The notes under the pieces are model-generated. The model made no database searches and was not told where the DNA came from. It worked only from the letters and a program-made list of their open reading frames with translations. From an uncultured bacterium (GTDB taxonomy: Bacteria; Patescibacteriota; Gracilibacteria; Absconditabacterales; Absconditicoccaceae), in the NCBI GenBank assembly GCA_903943625.1, contig CAJAPL010000150.1, positions 1 through 8,058 of the forward strand: DNA of 8,058 bases, read 5' to 3'. Within the stretch, counting starts at the first letter, position 1, and every line of letters begins with the position of its first letter. Positions 1-6,847 of the stretch are shown piece by piece. The translations under genes were made by a program, and so were the position numbers.

Positions 1-201
1 ATTTGCGGGGAATCATTGGTATCAATCAAATGCTCATTTAATTCAGTTTTTTTTCATAAATTCTTCTGCTATGATTTCTAGCTCTACAAGCGCGATTCAA
101 GCTTTGCTAAAATTTCCCAACATAAGCAAAAGCTCAGTCAAATATCTACCCGACTCGCGTATATTATTTATCTGATTTTGAGTTTTTATCAAATTATCCA
201 T
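1..201 (-). CDS. map: Methionine aminopeptidase type I, N-terminal part (truncated by window edge; UGA=Gly)
   Basis: Removes the initiator methionine from nascent cytosolic proteins. Only the first 67 codons lie in the window. Read with UGA as glycine, the peptide has the N-terminal hallmarks of type I MetAP: IKTQNQINNIRESGRYLTEL (like the usual IKT..EI..MREAGR), then KAGIALVELEIIAEEF and NGIKGAFDGYQGFPAN, matching the family's PG.T..ELD.IAEEFI and PAF.GY.GFP. Five in-frame UGAs fall at KAG, NG, KG, DG and QG, the last two being the conserved GYxGFP glycines. The metal ligands lie beyond the edge. ATG at 201 is the first start that gives the normal N-terminus; there is no clear Shine-Dalgarno. 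A TTGACT/TAATCT promoter sits about 40 bases upstream. Identification is from remembered family motifs, not a search. Confidence 0.88.
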
Positions 202-238
202 TGGAGAAGAGAAGTTAAAACTTTTTGTAAGCAACTTC

Positions 239-266
239 AGATTAAATAATTACTTTTTTAAGTCAA
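239..266 (-). promoter_or_regulatory. Predicted sigma70-type promoter of map
   Basis: On the minus strand a TTGACT -35 box (261-266) is followed after 16 bases by TAATCT (239-244). It lies between the terminator hairpin at 275-300 and the map start codon at 201, so the leader would be about 30 nt. Confidence 0.55.
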
Positions 267-300
267 ACAGAAAACTCTGTCCGCGAAACCACAGACAGAG
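267..300 (-). terminator. Rho-independent terminator of the 314-790 gene
   Basis: On the minus strand, CTCTGTCTG (292-300) pairs with CGGACAGAG (275-283) in a 9-bp stem with one G.U pair and an 8-base loop, followed directly by TTTTCTGTTT. It starts 13 bases after the UGA codon at 314-316 and precedes the map promoter, which suggests that UGA once served as the stop. Confidence 0.75.
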
Positions 301-313
301 CTCTCAAATCGCT

Positions 314-790
314 TCATTGATAATTATCTGACTGATAATCAAATGGCGAGTTACTTAAACGTTCATCAAACAGTCTTCGGCCTTCCTGATTCAACTCATA
401 TTCCACCAGCGTTCCATTTCTGTTTATTACAACACATTCGGAAATGAGTATCACTGGCATCATGCCACCCATTTTGAGTTTAATGTCCCCGAGGAAAAAC
501 GTTTTGGACTCTATGTATGCACTCGCAAATTTCAAATTCGCGTCTGCTGACTGAATCTCCAGCGTTTTTAGTACGTGAACCTGATCAAATGGATCTATTT
601 TCGCACACACCAAATAGGCGCTGTTTACGAAGTTTATCAATTCGGCTTCGCTAAAATTCAGTGTGTCAGCGGGGGATCGAGGGATCCCCTTTATTTTATT
701 TTGCGCATGAGCGCAGGTAAAAACAAAAAAACCCAGCACGATAATAATAAATTTTCTCATCATAGGTTGTTTAGTTTGGTTTATTTTCAT
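314..790 (-). CDS. Small secreted protein of unknown function, ends in UGA
   Basis: I do not recognise this 158-residue protein. A basic start followed by a hydrophobic run (MMRKFIIIVLGFFVFTCAHAQ) looks like a Sec signal peptide with cleavage after AHA, leaving about 128 residues outside the cytoplasm. Translation may begin at either Met of MMRK (near 763) rather than at 790; no Shine-Dalgarno is visible at any of them. Composition differs from the neighbours: about seven glycines, all GGN, and a higher G+C content. The reading frame ends in UGA. If UGA is glycine here, it runs 24 more codons (one more UGA) to TAA at 242-244, through the terminator stem and into the map promoter. That layout suggests the gene came from a standard-code donor, Bacteroidota-like in its signal peptide and A-rich leader, though the donor is a guess. 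Confidence 0.65.
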   Translation of the reverse strand: MKINQTKQPMMRKFIIIVLGFFVFTCAHAQNKIKGIPRSPADTLNFSEAELINFVNSAYLVCAKIDPFDQVHVLKTLEIQSADANLKFASAYIESKTFFLGDIKLKMGGMMPVILISECVVINRNGTLVEYELNQEGRRLFDERLSNSPFDYQSDNYQ

Positions 791-805
791 TTTTTATTTT
801 ATACT

Positions 806-833
806 ACTATATTTGTCAGTCAGTATAAGTCAA
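806..833 (-). promoter_or_regulatory. Predicted promoter of the 314-790 gene
   Basis: On the minus strand TTGACT (828-833), a 16-base spacer and TATAGT (806-811) give a good sigma70-like match immediately upstream of the gene and just after the stop codon of the PLD gene. The leader would be very short and A-rich. Confidence 0.5.
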
Positions 834-847
834 GCAATCAAAATCTT

Positions 848-1873
848 CTATTGATTTCTCCAGTCTCTCCTAAACTGGCTCTCAAACTTGCCAATTAAAA
901 TCTGATCTATCAATATAATTCAGATCTCTCTATTTTTATCCAATGAATTTTGTGATAGATTCATGCTCCCCAGGATTAAATATTTGTTATCAATAAGAAT
1001 CATTTTGGCATGAACATAAGGTTTTTTTAGATTTTTGACTTTCGCTGGTCAGAAATAATTTAACAAATTATCGTTATCATCAGTATCGGCCACTATGATT
1101 TGAAATCATGAGAGAATGCTTTTGGATTTTAATATTTCAAAAATATTTGGATCAGTAATATATTGAGTTTCAATCAAAATAGATTCTTTGGCTTTATTGA
1201 GCATATCTTCAATTATGTCTCTGCAATTGATATTACAGACTAGCAAATTTGGATGAATGTCTTTTGTTTCAATTTTTTCTCAACGCCAATCTTTGTCAAA
1301 AATCTTATCTAAACTTTGTTTGACGCCCCCATCATAACTGCGAAACATATATTCGCGACTAGATTTAAAGGCGGAGGCGGTAATATTATTTGTCTTGATC
1401 CAAAAGCTATCATCAAGCAGATCTACCTTGCTGTGTATATATTCTGTTCACATTTGTTTATCAGATTTTATTTCGATATTTTTATATCAAGTAAATAGAT
1501 TTATGAGGTCTTTATAGGTATTTCTATATTGTTGAAATTTTTTATCTTCAATGATTATTTTCACATCAGTCCCTTTATTCAAAAGATTTTTAATCAGGTT
1601 TTTAATCCTTTTTTCAGTAAATTCATAAACCTGTATTTGTAATCAACTTTTGGTGCTAGCTAAACTATCATAATAAGGCTGGAAATTTCATGGAGTGATG
1701 TATATTTCTCAGGTAATATCTTCAACTCAGGATAGACTCCAAGTTACTTCATTATTCATCCCATAATAATATCCATCTCAAGGTTTTATCTGCACGCAGG
1801 CAGATAGAAACAACATAAGTGAAATTAAGATTCCAAACCTGACTTGTATTGCGTAATACGATGCTTTCTTCAT
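848..1873 (-). CDS. Phospholipase-D-superfamily lipoprotein with two HKD motifs (UGA=Gly)
   Basis: A 341-residue protein visible only when UGA is read as glycine (11 in-frame UGAs among about 19 glycines; true stop TAG at 848-850). The N-terminus MKKASYYAIQVRFGILISLM then LFLSAC is a lipoprotein signal with lipobox cysteine Cys26, so the mature protein should be membrane-tethered outside the cytoplasm. Two PLD motifs follow. The first is H147-S-K149-x4-D154 with a degenerate tail (KTNN in place of GSxN). The second is canonical: H288-A-K290-x4-D295 then G302-S303-x-N305. Members hydrolyse or transfer phosphodiester bonds through a histidine pair. The family includes phospholipases, cardiolipin synthases and nucleases, so the substrate is open, but the secreted lipoprotein location suits phospholipid or extracellular DNA. 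It is divergent from the peptidoglycan hydrolase, with only 64 bases between start codons. Confidence 0.88.
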
Positions 1874-1880
1874 GTTTATT

Positions 1881-1909
1881 TTGACAAATAAATATGTTTT
1901 GATTAAAAT
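1881..1909 (+). promoter_or_regulatory. Strong predicted promoter of the SLT-amidase gene
   Basis: A perfect TTGACA -35 box (1881-1886), a 17-base spacer and TAAAAT (1904-1909). Transcription would begin near 1916, giving a leader of about 22 nt before ATG 1938. This favours 1938 over the GTG at 2013 as the start. The -35 box lies just upstream of the divergent PLD start codon. Confidence 0.65.
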
Positions 1910-1932
1910 ATAAATAGTTTTAGATTTTTCAA
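1905..1932 (-). promoter_or_regulatory. Possible promoter of the PLD lipoprotein gene
   Basis: On the minus strand TTGAAA (1927-1932), 16 bases, then TATTTT (1905-1910). The -10 box overlaps the -10 box of the divergent promoter on the other strand. The match is modest in very AT-rich DNA. Confidence 0.3.
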
Positions 1933-1937
1933 TAGAA

Positions 1938-4610
1938 ATGGTAGAAATATTGAATTCCCCACATGATATAATCAATAGCCCTCAGATTAGGGAAAATGAT
2001 GGCGATTTGTGAGTGAATAAAAATTCAGTTGCTTTTATCCTATTGGCATTACTTTTAGGGGCATATGCCACTCATAAAATAACCAAAGAAACTACTGAAA
2101 AGAAAAAAGATTTGCATAGCGTATTTACCGATAATAATATCGGTACATATTATGGAACAATCAAACAGATAAAAATAGTGGATGGAGATAATGATGAAAT
2201 GGAAGGGGACCTGTATAAAACCTTTTTTGAACATTATCGAGACGCCCAAAAAAAACTCCAAAAATTAAAAAGCAATATGCCAGAATTATTAAATTGAGAA
2301 AATATAGGGATTGAGAGATTTTTACCTCTAGCAATCAAAGAAAGTCGCTTAAACTCCAAAGCAACATCATCAACAGATGCTTATGGATATTTTCAACTTA
2401 AACAACCAGCAATAACTGATATAAATAAGTTACTTAAATGAGCGAAAGTGGATACTACATGATATTCACCAAATACTAATCCTGCAGATAATATTGTATA
2501 TTGAATATTATATTTTCTTAAAAACAAAAAAGAATTTGAGAAAAAAAATCCCTCGGTTAAAAAGGAAGATATGGATAATTTTGTATATGCGTCATACAAC
2601 GCATGATTAAATAAAATACAGAAGTTACTTGAATATAGCGGTGAAGATAACCGAGATGATTTTGTGAAAGATATCGTCAAGCAAATGTGATGTAGCTGAG
2701 ATTATACAGACAAAGAATCAGCTTATAAAGTAATATATAGAAATTTTTTTGATAAAGATTACTCAAAAGATACCAGTGTCATAATAACAAGAGACAATAT
2801 ACAATTAACCAAAAGCAAGGCGCAAGAGATGATAAATTATACTGAGGTAATTTCATCCATTAAGAAAGCTGTAGATTTGGCAAAAAGCAAATTGACCCTA
2901 TATAAGACATTTGAGAAAAATAGCGGAAACTTATTCCAGTTATTTCTTGAGAAAAAGAGAACGGGGGAACTGAAATTAAAGGATGGGACATTGTTGGGTA
3001 ATATTATAAACGATATATTGATCGATAACAATATCAACCCTAAATTTATTCCAGATACAGTCAAAATATATATATCTAAACAATTTATTGAGCCATATTT
3101 AGATACCAATCCCTATGCTCAGTATGACACTGTGCCTTATAAAGATAAATATTACCTAGGTAAAATTATTGAAGACAAAATAAACGATAGCAATTTCCAA
3201 AAAAATGTAATAGATAAGGTAAATTACTTAAAGAATATCAAGGATAGTTGAAACATAGAGGCTCCAGAGTTTTTAAAATTCGCGCTTAGTGTCGCTATTA
3301 TAAATTTCAATACCAAATACAGAATATGACGAGCCCCCAATAGTAGTGACGATGTATGGATCCCCATGGATGCAAAGTACTATAAGGATTTTGTACAAGC
3401 GACTAAAAAATCAGCAGAAGAAACAGAAAAAGTAGATAAAGAAAATAAAACTGAAACTACAGATATTACTATAACACACAGTGATGTGTATGCAGAATGA
3501 GATAATCTAATCTACGAGGAGAATATAGAAGTAACACCAGCCTCCTATGAAAATTTCATGAAAACAAAAGTCACGAAAATAACTTCCAAAATTCGTACAA
3601 ATACAGCTAAAGAAAAAAGAGCTGAAAGTATAGATAAAATGCCGCCATTAACAAATCCAACAAATATAATATTACATAGTACGGGTTGAAACATAGGGGA
3701 TATTCCCAAAGTTACAGCACATTTTTTTGTCAATAAAACTTGAAAAATATTTATGTTAACTGGCGGCGATGGAAGCTTAAGACAAATAAATCATGCTTGA
3801 CGTGAATTGGACCCCAATTATAATGCTGTTTGGCGAGGGGATAAAAATATAACATTCAAATCTATAGGTATAGAAGTAGAGGCTAAGGGATGAGAAGACT
3901 GGAATGAGGCGCAATATAGTGCAGTTAAAGAATTAAACTGTAATTTATGATGGAAATATAAAATCAAAAAAAACCATGTCCTCACTCACCAACAAGTTGC
4001 TACATCTATTTTTTGAAGGTGAAGAAAAACAGACCCATATAATTTACAGCGATCTAAATTGTGACTCCCAGAAAATTATGGTTTGATAGATAAAGATATA
4101 GCAAGCGGGAATTGTATACCAAACACTACTCAACTTGTTATGCATCTAAAAGAACAATGATGCTCAGATTTGGATATCCCAAAAATATTAGCTGGTATAG
4201 ACGTCTCAATAAAACTAGCCAGAAAAAGTTGAAGAAAATTAATAGGTGGCCCATCAGAATGGAAGACGTCCAAAGAGGTATTGGAAAGTATTAAAAAATC
4301 AGAGATTAAAAAATCAAAAGACATTACAAAAGCAACCGTAAAGGCAAAGACCCCCAAAGAACCATTTGTTCGTGACATTCCAACCACACCTATCCCAACA
4401 GAAAAGATTTACAAAAACAGTACTAAAAACAAACCAGCACCAAAGATTGACAACAGAAACAATCAAAATCCCCAGATTCAAAAAAAATGAACCCCTAATA
4501 AAAATATCAATAACAACCAGTCTACTAAAGGTAAAAACAACCAGTCTACTAAAGGTAAAAACAATCAGCCTAACAATGTTAAAGGCAAATGATGAAAGAA
4601 AAAGAAATAA
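1938..4610 (+). CDS. Membrane-anchored dual peptidoglycan hydrolase: lytic transglycosylase plus N-acetylmuramoyl-L-alanine amidase (UGA=Gly)
   Basis: An 890-residue protein that needs UGA as glycine (24 in-frame UGAs; stop TAA at 4608-4610). A 25-residue lead precedes a hydrophobic anchor (SVAFILLALLLGAYAT, about residues 29-45). An SLT-type lytic transglycosylase domain spans about 120-260: catalytic Glu135 in KESRLN, GYFQL at 150-154 (the family's GLMQI) and YASYNAG at 217-223, whose invariant Gly223 is UGA. A lysine-rich linker follows, then an Amidase_2 domain at about 575-710: zinc ligands His580 (LHSTG), His684 (LTHQQ) and Asp699 (GRKTDPYN), catalytic Glu646 (SIGIEVE) and Lys697. The tail has NNQSTKGK repeats and ends in a basic KGKGGKKKK. 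It should cleave both glycan strands and stem peptides. ATG 1938 is chosen for the promoter; the only earlier in-frame possibility is blocked by TAA at 1911. The alternative start is GTG 2013. Confidence 0.9.
4512..4559 (+). repeat. Two tandem 24-base repeats in the SLT-amidase tail
   Basis: Two perfect 24-base copies (4512-4535 and 4536-4559), each encoding NNQSTKGK, followed by a diverged third unit starting NNQP. The perfect identity suggests recent slippage in the low-complexity basic tail, which could bind acidic wall polymers. Confidence 0.85.
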
Positions 4611-4614
4611 TATA

Positions 4615-5283
4615 TTAGTTTTTGACCCCTACAACAAACTCTCATTTCAATGGGAGTTTTTTTTCTTTAACTAAATTTATAAGCTCATCTAAGCTTCCAG
4701 TAAAATATTGTTCAAACATCTTGCTAATCTCCCTGGCTATACTTATCTGTCACTTAAAGCCAAGTTCTTGTAATTCTTTCAAAAGCTTTTCAATCCTATG
4801 CACAGATTCATAGAAAAATACTGGCATCTGTCATTCTATTATTCATTTTAATGCCGTCTGCCTTCATTTTTTCTGTGGTAAAAATCACAAAAAAATAAAC
4901 TCTGAACTATCAAATCATGCTCACACTATCGCAGGCACAAGAGCATTTGCTCATGGAAGGATAGAGTAGAGCAGTCAGTTTTCATTACATAGTTTTATCA
5001 TACTTTTTCATGGATCAGATAATCCTGGTGTGCCAGCCTCACTTACAAGTCACACATTATTTTCTTTTAAGATATTTAGATAATGATTAAATTTACTCTG
5101 AGTAGTAAAACTAGTCAATGACAAAAATTGTTTATCCTTATAATCTATTTCATACATAGCCAAGAGTTTCATTGTAGTCCTAGTATCTTCACATATCAAA
5201 TATTTTAATTCTTTGAGTAAATTCAAAGCGCGGACTGTAATATCATCTCTGTTTCAAAGAGGAGTAGGTATAAAATACAGCAT
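4615..5283 (-). CDS. rsmI: RsmI, 16S rRNA (cytidine-1402 2'-O)-methyltransferase, short form (UGA=Gly)
   Basis: Methylates the 2'-OH of C1402 in 16S rRNA using SAM, tuning the ribosomal P site. With UGA as glycine the 222 residues show the tetrapyrrole-methylase fold of RsmI in order: YFIPTPLGNRDDITVRAL (3-20), CEDTRTT (31-37), the signature SEAGTPGLSDPG (81-92), LPGANAL (109-115), GFLPQKKGRQ (133-142), ESVHRIEKLL (159-168), AREISKMFE (183-191) and a final LKGEFVVGV. Thirteen of about 18 glycines are UGA, including those of PTPLGN, SDPG and LPG. Typical RsmI is about 280 residues, so the C-terminal helix-turn-helix domain is missing; the frame ends cleanly at TAA. It is convergent with the SLT-amidase gene with a 4-base gap. 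ATG 5281-5283 gives the expected N-terminus. Confidence 0.93.
4636..4664 (+). terminator. Intrinsic terminator of the SLT-amidase gene, inside rsmI
   Basis: A 10-bp stem (4636-4645 with 4650-4659, one T.G pair) closes a 4-base TTCA loop; the 3' arm merges into a run of eight T at 4657-4664. It lies 26 bases past the TAA and overlaps the 3' coding end of the convergent rsmI (its KKLPLKGEF codons). Confidence 0.85.
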
Positions 5284-5313
5284 TTTGTTAGTAAGATTTA
5301 AAATACATGTAAC

Positions 5314-5341
5314 AATATAATATTTTTTATATCAAATACAA
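5314..5341 (-). promoter_or_regulatory. Possible rsmI promoter
   Basis: On the minus strand TTGTAT (5336-5341), 16 bases, TATATT (5314-5319), about 30 bases before the rsmI ATG. The DNA is very AT-rich, so the match carries little weight. Confidence 0.35.
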
Positions 5342-5348
5342 ATAATAT

Positions 5349-5385
5349 GCAAAAGGAAGCCACGGACGATACCGAGCTCCCTTGC
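5349..5385 (-). terminator. Imperfect hairpin downstream of paralogue C
   Basis: On the minus strand GCAAGGGAGC (5376-5385) pairs with GCTTCCTTTTGC (5349-5360), with one or two bulges. The GGCTTCCTT arm resembles the perfect hairpins after paralogues A and B. There is no long U run, so terminator function is inferred from position and similarity. Confidence 0.45.
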
Positions 5386-5420
5386 GATGCTAAGTGATAT
5401 TGCTTTTGTCTTGAGGCTGC

Positions 5421-5702
5421 TTATGCTGCATTTAATAGCGATTCCATCTGAGTCTTAAATGTACTCAGTTTGGTCTTTTCTGTCGTCATTTTAATCGCCT
5501 TATTAATTGCCCCAATGATTCTGCGTTTTTCACTCGCATGAATTTGTAGATCAAAACTATTTTCACAGTCTTCAGGAATCCCATTAGGATAAAACTGACT
5601 AATTTCCTCCATCTGTGATACAATAGCTGTACAGATGGTGGACTCCCGGTAAATCGTCAGCCAGATAGCCATCTGAGCTGACGTCAATGTGATTTCGGTC
5701 AT
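5421..5702 (-). CDS. Paralogue C: N-terminal-domain-only member of an unrecognised three-gene family
   Basis: A 93-residue protein I do not recognise. It aligns with the first 95 or so residues of its two upstream neighbours: ITLTSAQM (A: ITLTPAEM), IYRES (A: IYGES), ISQFYPNGIPEDCENSF (A: ISESYPK..IPDDCEEKF) and a following DLQIHASE in place of the QISIPVEE of A. It stops where the second domain of A and B would begin, so it is either a natural short form or a truncated copy. There is no signal peptide or membrane segment. Both glycines are GGN and the stop is TAA. The leader is A-rich with no Shine-Dalgarno. It is likely cytosolic, and its small size would suit a partner or regulator of A and B, but that is speculation. 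Confidence 0.75.
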   Translation of the reverse strand: MTEITLTSAQMAIWLTIYRESTICTAIVSQMEEISQFYPNGIPEDCENSFDLQIHASEKRRIIGAINKAIKMTTEKTKLSTFKTQMESLLNAA

Positions 5703-5731
5703 TTGATTTTATTTTGCTTGTACATTTTTTT

Positions 5732-5746
5732 AATAACGGTGTTATT
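5732..5746. repeat. Inverted repeat in the leader of paralogue C
   Basis: AATAAC-GGT-GTTATT, a perfect 6-bp inverted repeat about 30 bases before the start codon of C, with an A/T run on both sides. It could be a leader hairpin or an operator; in such AT-rich DNA chance is possible. Confidence 0.4.
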
Positions 5747-5809
5747 TTAAAACAACAACACTAAAGCACATCATACTAAAATAGCCAACAATTACAATAT
5801 AATATAATA

Positions 5810-5815
5810 AGTCAA
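5810..5815 (-). promoter_or_regulatory. TTGACT -35-like box upstream of paralogue C
   Basis: The box matches those of A and B (TTGACTT), but the -10 is poor: TAATTG (5789-5794) at a 15-base spacing, or TTGTTG at the 18-base spacing used by A and B. Promoter strength may be reduced for C. Confidence 0.35.
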
Positions 5816-5844
5816 CTCTTTGTGGAATATTTTATCATAACGCA

Positions 5845-5875
5845 GAAAGAAGCCAGTAAAATAAGGGCTTCTTTC
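5845..5875 (-). terminator. Conserved 3' hairpin (stem II) after paralogue B
   Basis: A perfect 10-bp stem: GAAAGAAGCC (5845-5854) with GGCTTCTTTC (5866-5875), 11-base loop. It is the same element as 6785-6813 after paralogue A, with one compensatory base-pair change. No U run follows it directly, so it may terminate weakly or protect the 3' end. Confidence 0.65.
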
Positions 5876-5878
5876 ATA

Positions 5879-5900
5879 ATAGTTATACCGACTATCACGG
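5879..5900 (-). other. Conserved 3' hairpin (stem I) and AACCGTGA box after paralogue B
   Basis: ATAGT (5879-5883) pairs with ACTAT (5891-5895) around a 7-base loop, followed on the plus strand by CACGGTT. In transcript sense this is AACCGTGA, a hairpin, then stem II. It matches the arrangement after paralogue A. Confidence 0.6.
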
Positions 5901-5901
5901 T

Positions 5902-6594
5902 TTAATCCGTTTTCTGCAATTCAGGTTTGGGCATGTCCACACCGATATCTTGCCAATCAACGCCAGTTTCGTCAACTATGCAGATACCATTTCCGAAAAG
6001 CGGGGATCCCTCTCCGATGTAATAAAGAGGTGGGATGCTATTGCTTGCTTTACCCAGAATGGCATAAATGCCCTCAGTCAGATCTCCACTGAGACCTCTT
6101 TCCACAATCAGCATGAATTCGAAGATGATATCTTCATCCTCTGCGATTGCCGTTGAAATGATTTTCTCAGCATCCTCATAGATGTTAACTGGGATCACCT
6201 CAATATTTTGCGACTTCAAGGTGGCGATGGTCTTTTCAGACAGCATGATACTGCTTCCCAGGGTTACCACAACCTTTCTGACAATGGGTTCTTCGGGAGC
6301 ATTTTCAAGCATGTCCGGAAGGGCATCAAGAATTTCCTGGATTGTTTCCCAGTAATCACTCAACTCTTCGTTTCCCCCGGCTTCCTGAAGGGTTTCCTCA
6401 AAAACCACGATTTCATCAACCGGAATCGAAAGCTGAAATATTTCATCGGAATCTTCAGGAATCTCTCCTTCATGATCCAAATCTATTTTGTCCAGTTTTT
6501 CATTGAGTTCTTGCCACAACCCAAACTTTAATTCCAGATGGATTGCCAAAAGTGCAATCATCCATTTTGCTGACAATTTGATACGTTTTTTCAT
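5902..6594 (-). CDS. Paralogue B: acidic two-domain protein of unrecognised family
   Basis: A 230-residue protein with no family I can name. Its N-terminal domain (about 1-95) matches A and C: LWQELNEKLDKI (A: FWPKLNEKLDYI), IPEDSDEIFQLSIPVDE (A: IPDDCEEKFQISIPVEE) and YWETI (A: YWDEI). Its C-terminal domain (about 105-225) is shared only with A and looks alpha/beta: strand VVVTLG, helix after MLSEKTIATLK, strand IEVIPVNI, helix, then AEDEDIIFEFMLIVE and a closing VDWQDIGVDMP. The protein is strongly acidic, with no signal peptide and no convincing membrane helix. All 15 or so glycines are GGN, none UGA, unlike the native genes nearby. The stop is TAA. It has its own promoter, a leader of about 95 nt and a 3' double hairpin, so it is probably a separate transcription unit. 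Confidence 0.85.
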   Translation of the reverse strand: MKKRIKLSAKWMIALLAIHLELKFGLWQELNEKLDKIDLDHEGEIPEDSDEIFQLSIPVDEIVVFEETLQEAGGNEELSDYWETIQEILDALPDMLENAPEEPIVRKVVVTLGSSIMLSEKTIATLKSQNIEVIPVNIYEDAEKIISTAIAEDEDIIFEFMLIVERGLSGDLTEGIYAILGKASNSIPPLYYIGEGSPLFGNGICIVDETGVDWQDIGVDMPKPELQKTD

Positions 6595-6652
6595 GTTGTT
6601 TGTCTTTTTGTTTTTAGTTAGTGATTAGTGATTAATTTGTAGGATATATATA

Positions 6653-6667
6653 GGTACTAATAATACC
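6653..6667. repeat. Inverted repeat in the leader of paralogue B
   Basis: In transcript sense GGTATT-ATT-AGTACC forms a 6-bp hairpin (one G.U) between the promoter and the start codon of B. All three paralogue leaders have a small hairpin in this position, though the sequences differ. Confidence 0.35.
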
Positions 6668-6690
6668 AAAGAGCTTTATAAGAAATTAAA

Positions 6691-6720
6691 ATATTATTTC
6701 AAGATAAAAGATTAAGTCAA
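6691..6720 (-). promoter_or_regulatory. Promoter of paralogue B
   Basis: On the minus strand TTGACT (6715-6720), an 18-base spacer and TAATAT (6691-6696). The spacer ends CTTGAAA next to the -10, exactly as in the paralogue A promoter, so the element is conserved beyond the two boxes. Confidence 0.7.
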
Positions 6721-6784
6721 TGCTATATGGCTAAAATATTATATATGCGCAATTATCTTTAATCTAAAAAAAATGGATAAGGCA

Positions 6785-6813
6785 GAAGGAAGCCCAATAT
6801 AAAGGCTTCCTTC
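6785..6813 (-). terminator. Conserved 3' hairpin (stem II) after paralogue A
   Basis: A perfect 10-bp stem: GAAGGAAGCC (6785-6794) with GGCTTCCTTC (6804-6813), 9-base loop. On the minus strand a T run begins only about 11 bases after the stem, so it is not a textbook terminator. It is the counterpart of 5845-5875. Confidence 0.65.
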
Positions 6814-6815
6814 AA

Positions 6816-6838
6816 GACAGTTAACGACTGTCACGGTT
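6816..6838 (-). other. Conserved 3' hairpin (stem I) and AACCGTGA box after paralogue A
   Basis: GACAGT (6816-6821) pairs with ACTGTC (6827-6832) around a 5-base loop, next to ACGGTT. In transcript sense AACCGTGA then the hairpin then stem II, immediately after the stop codon. The B copy swaps one C-G pair for T-A. Confidence 0.6.
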
Positions 6839-6847
6839 GTTTTGTTG

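Larger units (their letters stand above)
5703..5901. other. Intergenic region between paralogues B and C
   Basis: About 200 bases of AT-rich DNA holding, from right to left on the minus strand, the two 3' hairpins of B, a TTGACT box and a leader inverted repeat before C. I see no further gene or RNA. Confidence 0.6.
6595..6847. other. Intergenic region between paralogues A and B
   Basis: About 250 bases with the A 3' double hairpin, the B promoter and a long leader. A short AGTGATT direct repeat lies near 6616-6634. No coding frame of either code stands out. Confidence 0.6.

Noticed and set aside
900..925. ATCTGA / TCAGAT inverted repeat as a PLD terminator
   Set aside because: It lies inside the PLD coding region, is short with a long loop, and has no U run.
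1316..1498. A 60-codon plus-strand frame
   Set aside because: It lies antisense within the PLD lipoprotein gene, which has catalytic motifs across the region.
2829..3251. A separate 140-residue gene
   Set aside because: It is an internal piece of the 890-residue SLT-amidase frame, bounded only because UGA was treated as stop.
6208..6531. A 107-codon plus-strand frame opposite paralogue B
   Set aside because: Antisense shadow of B. B is supported by its similarity to A and C.
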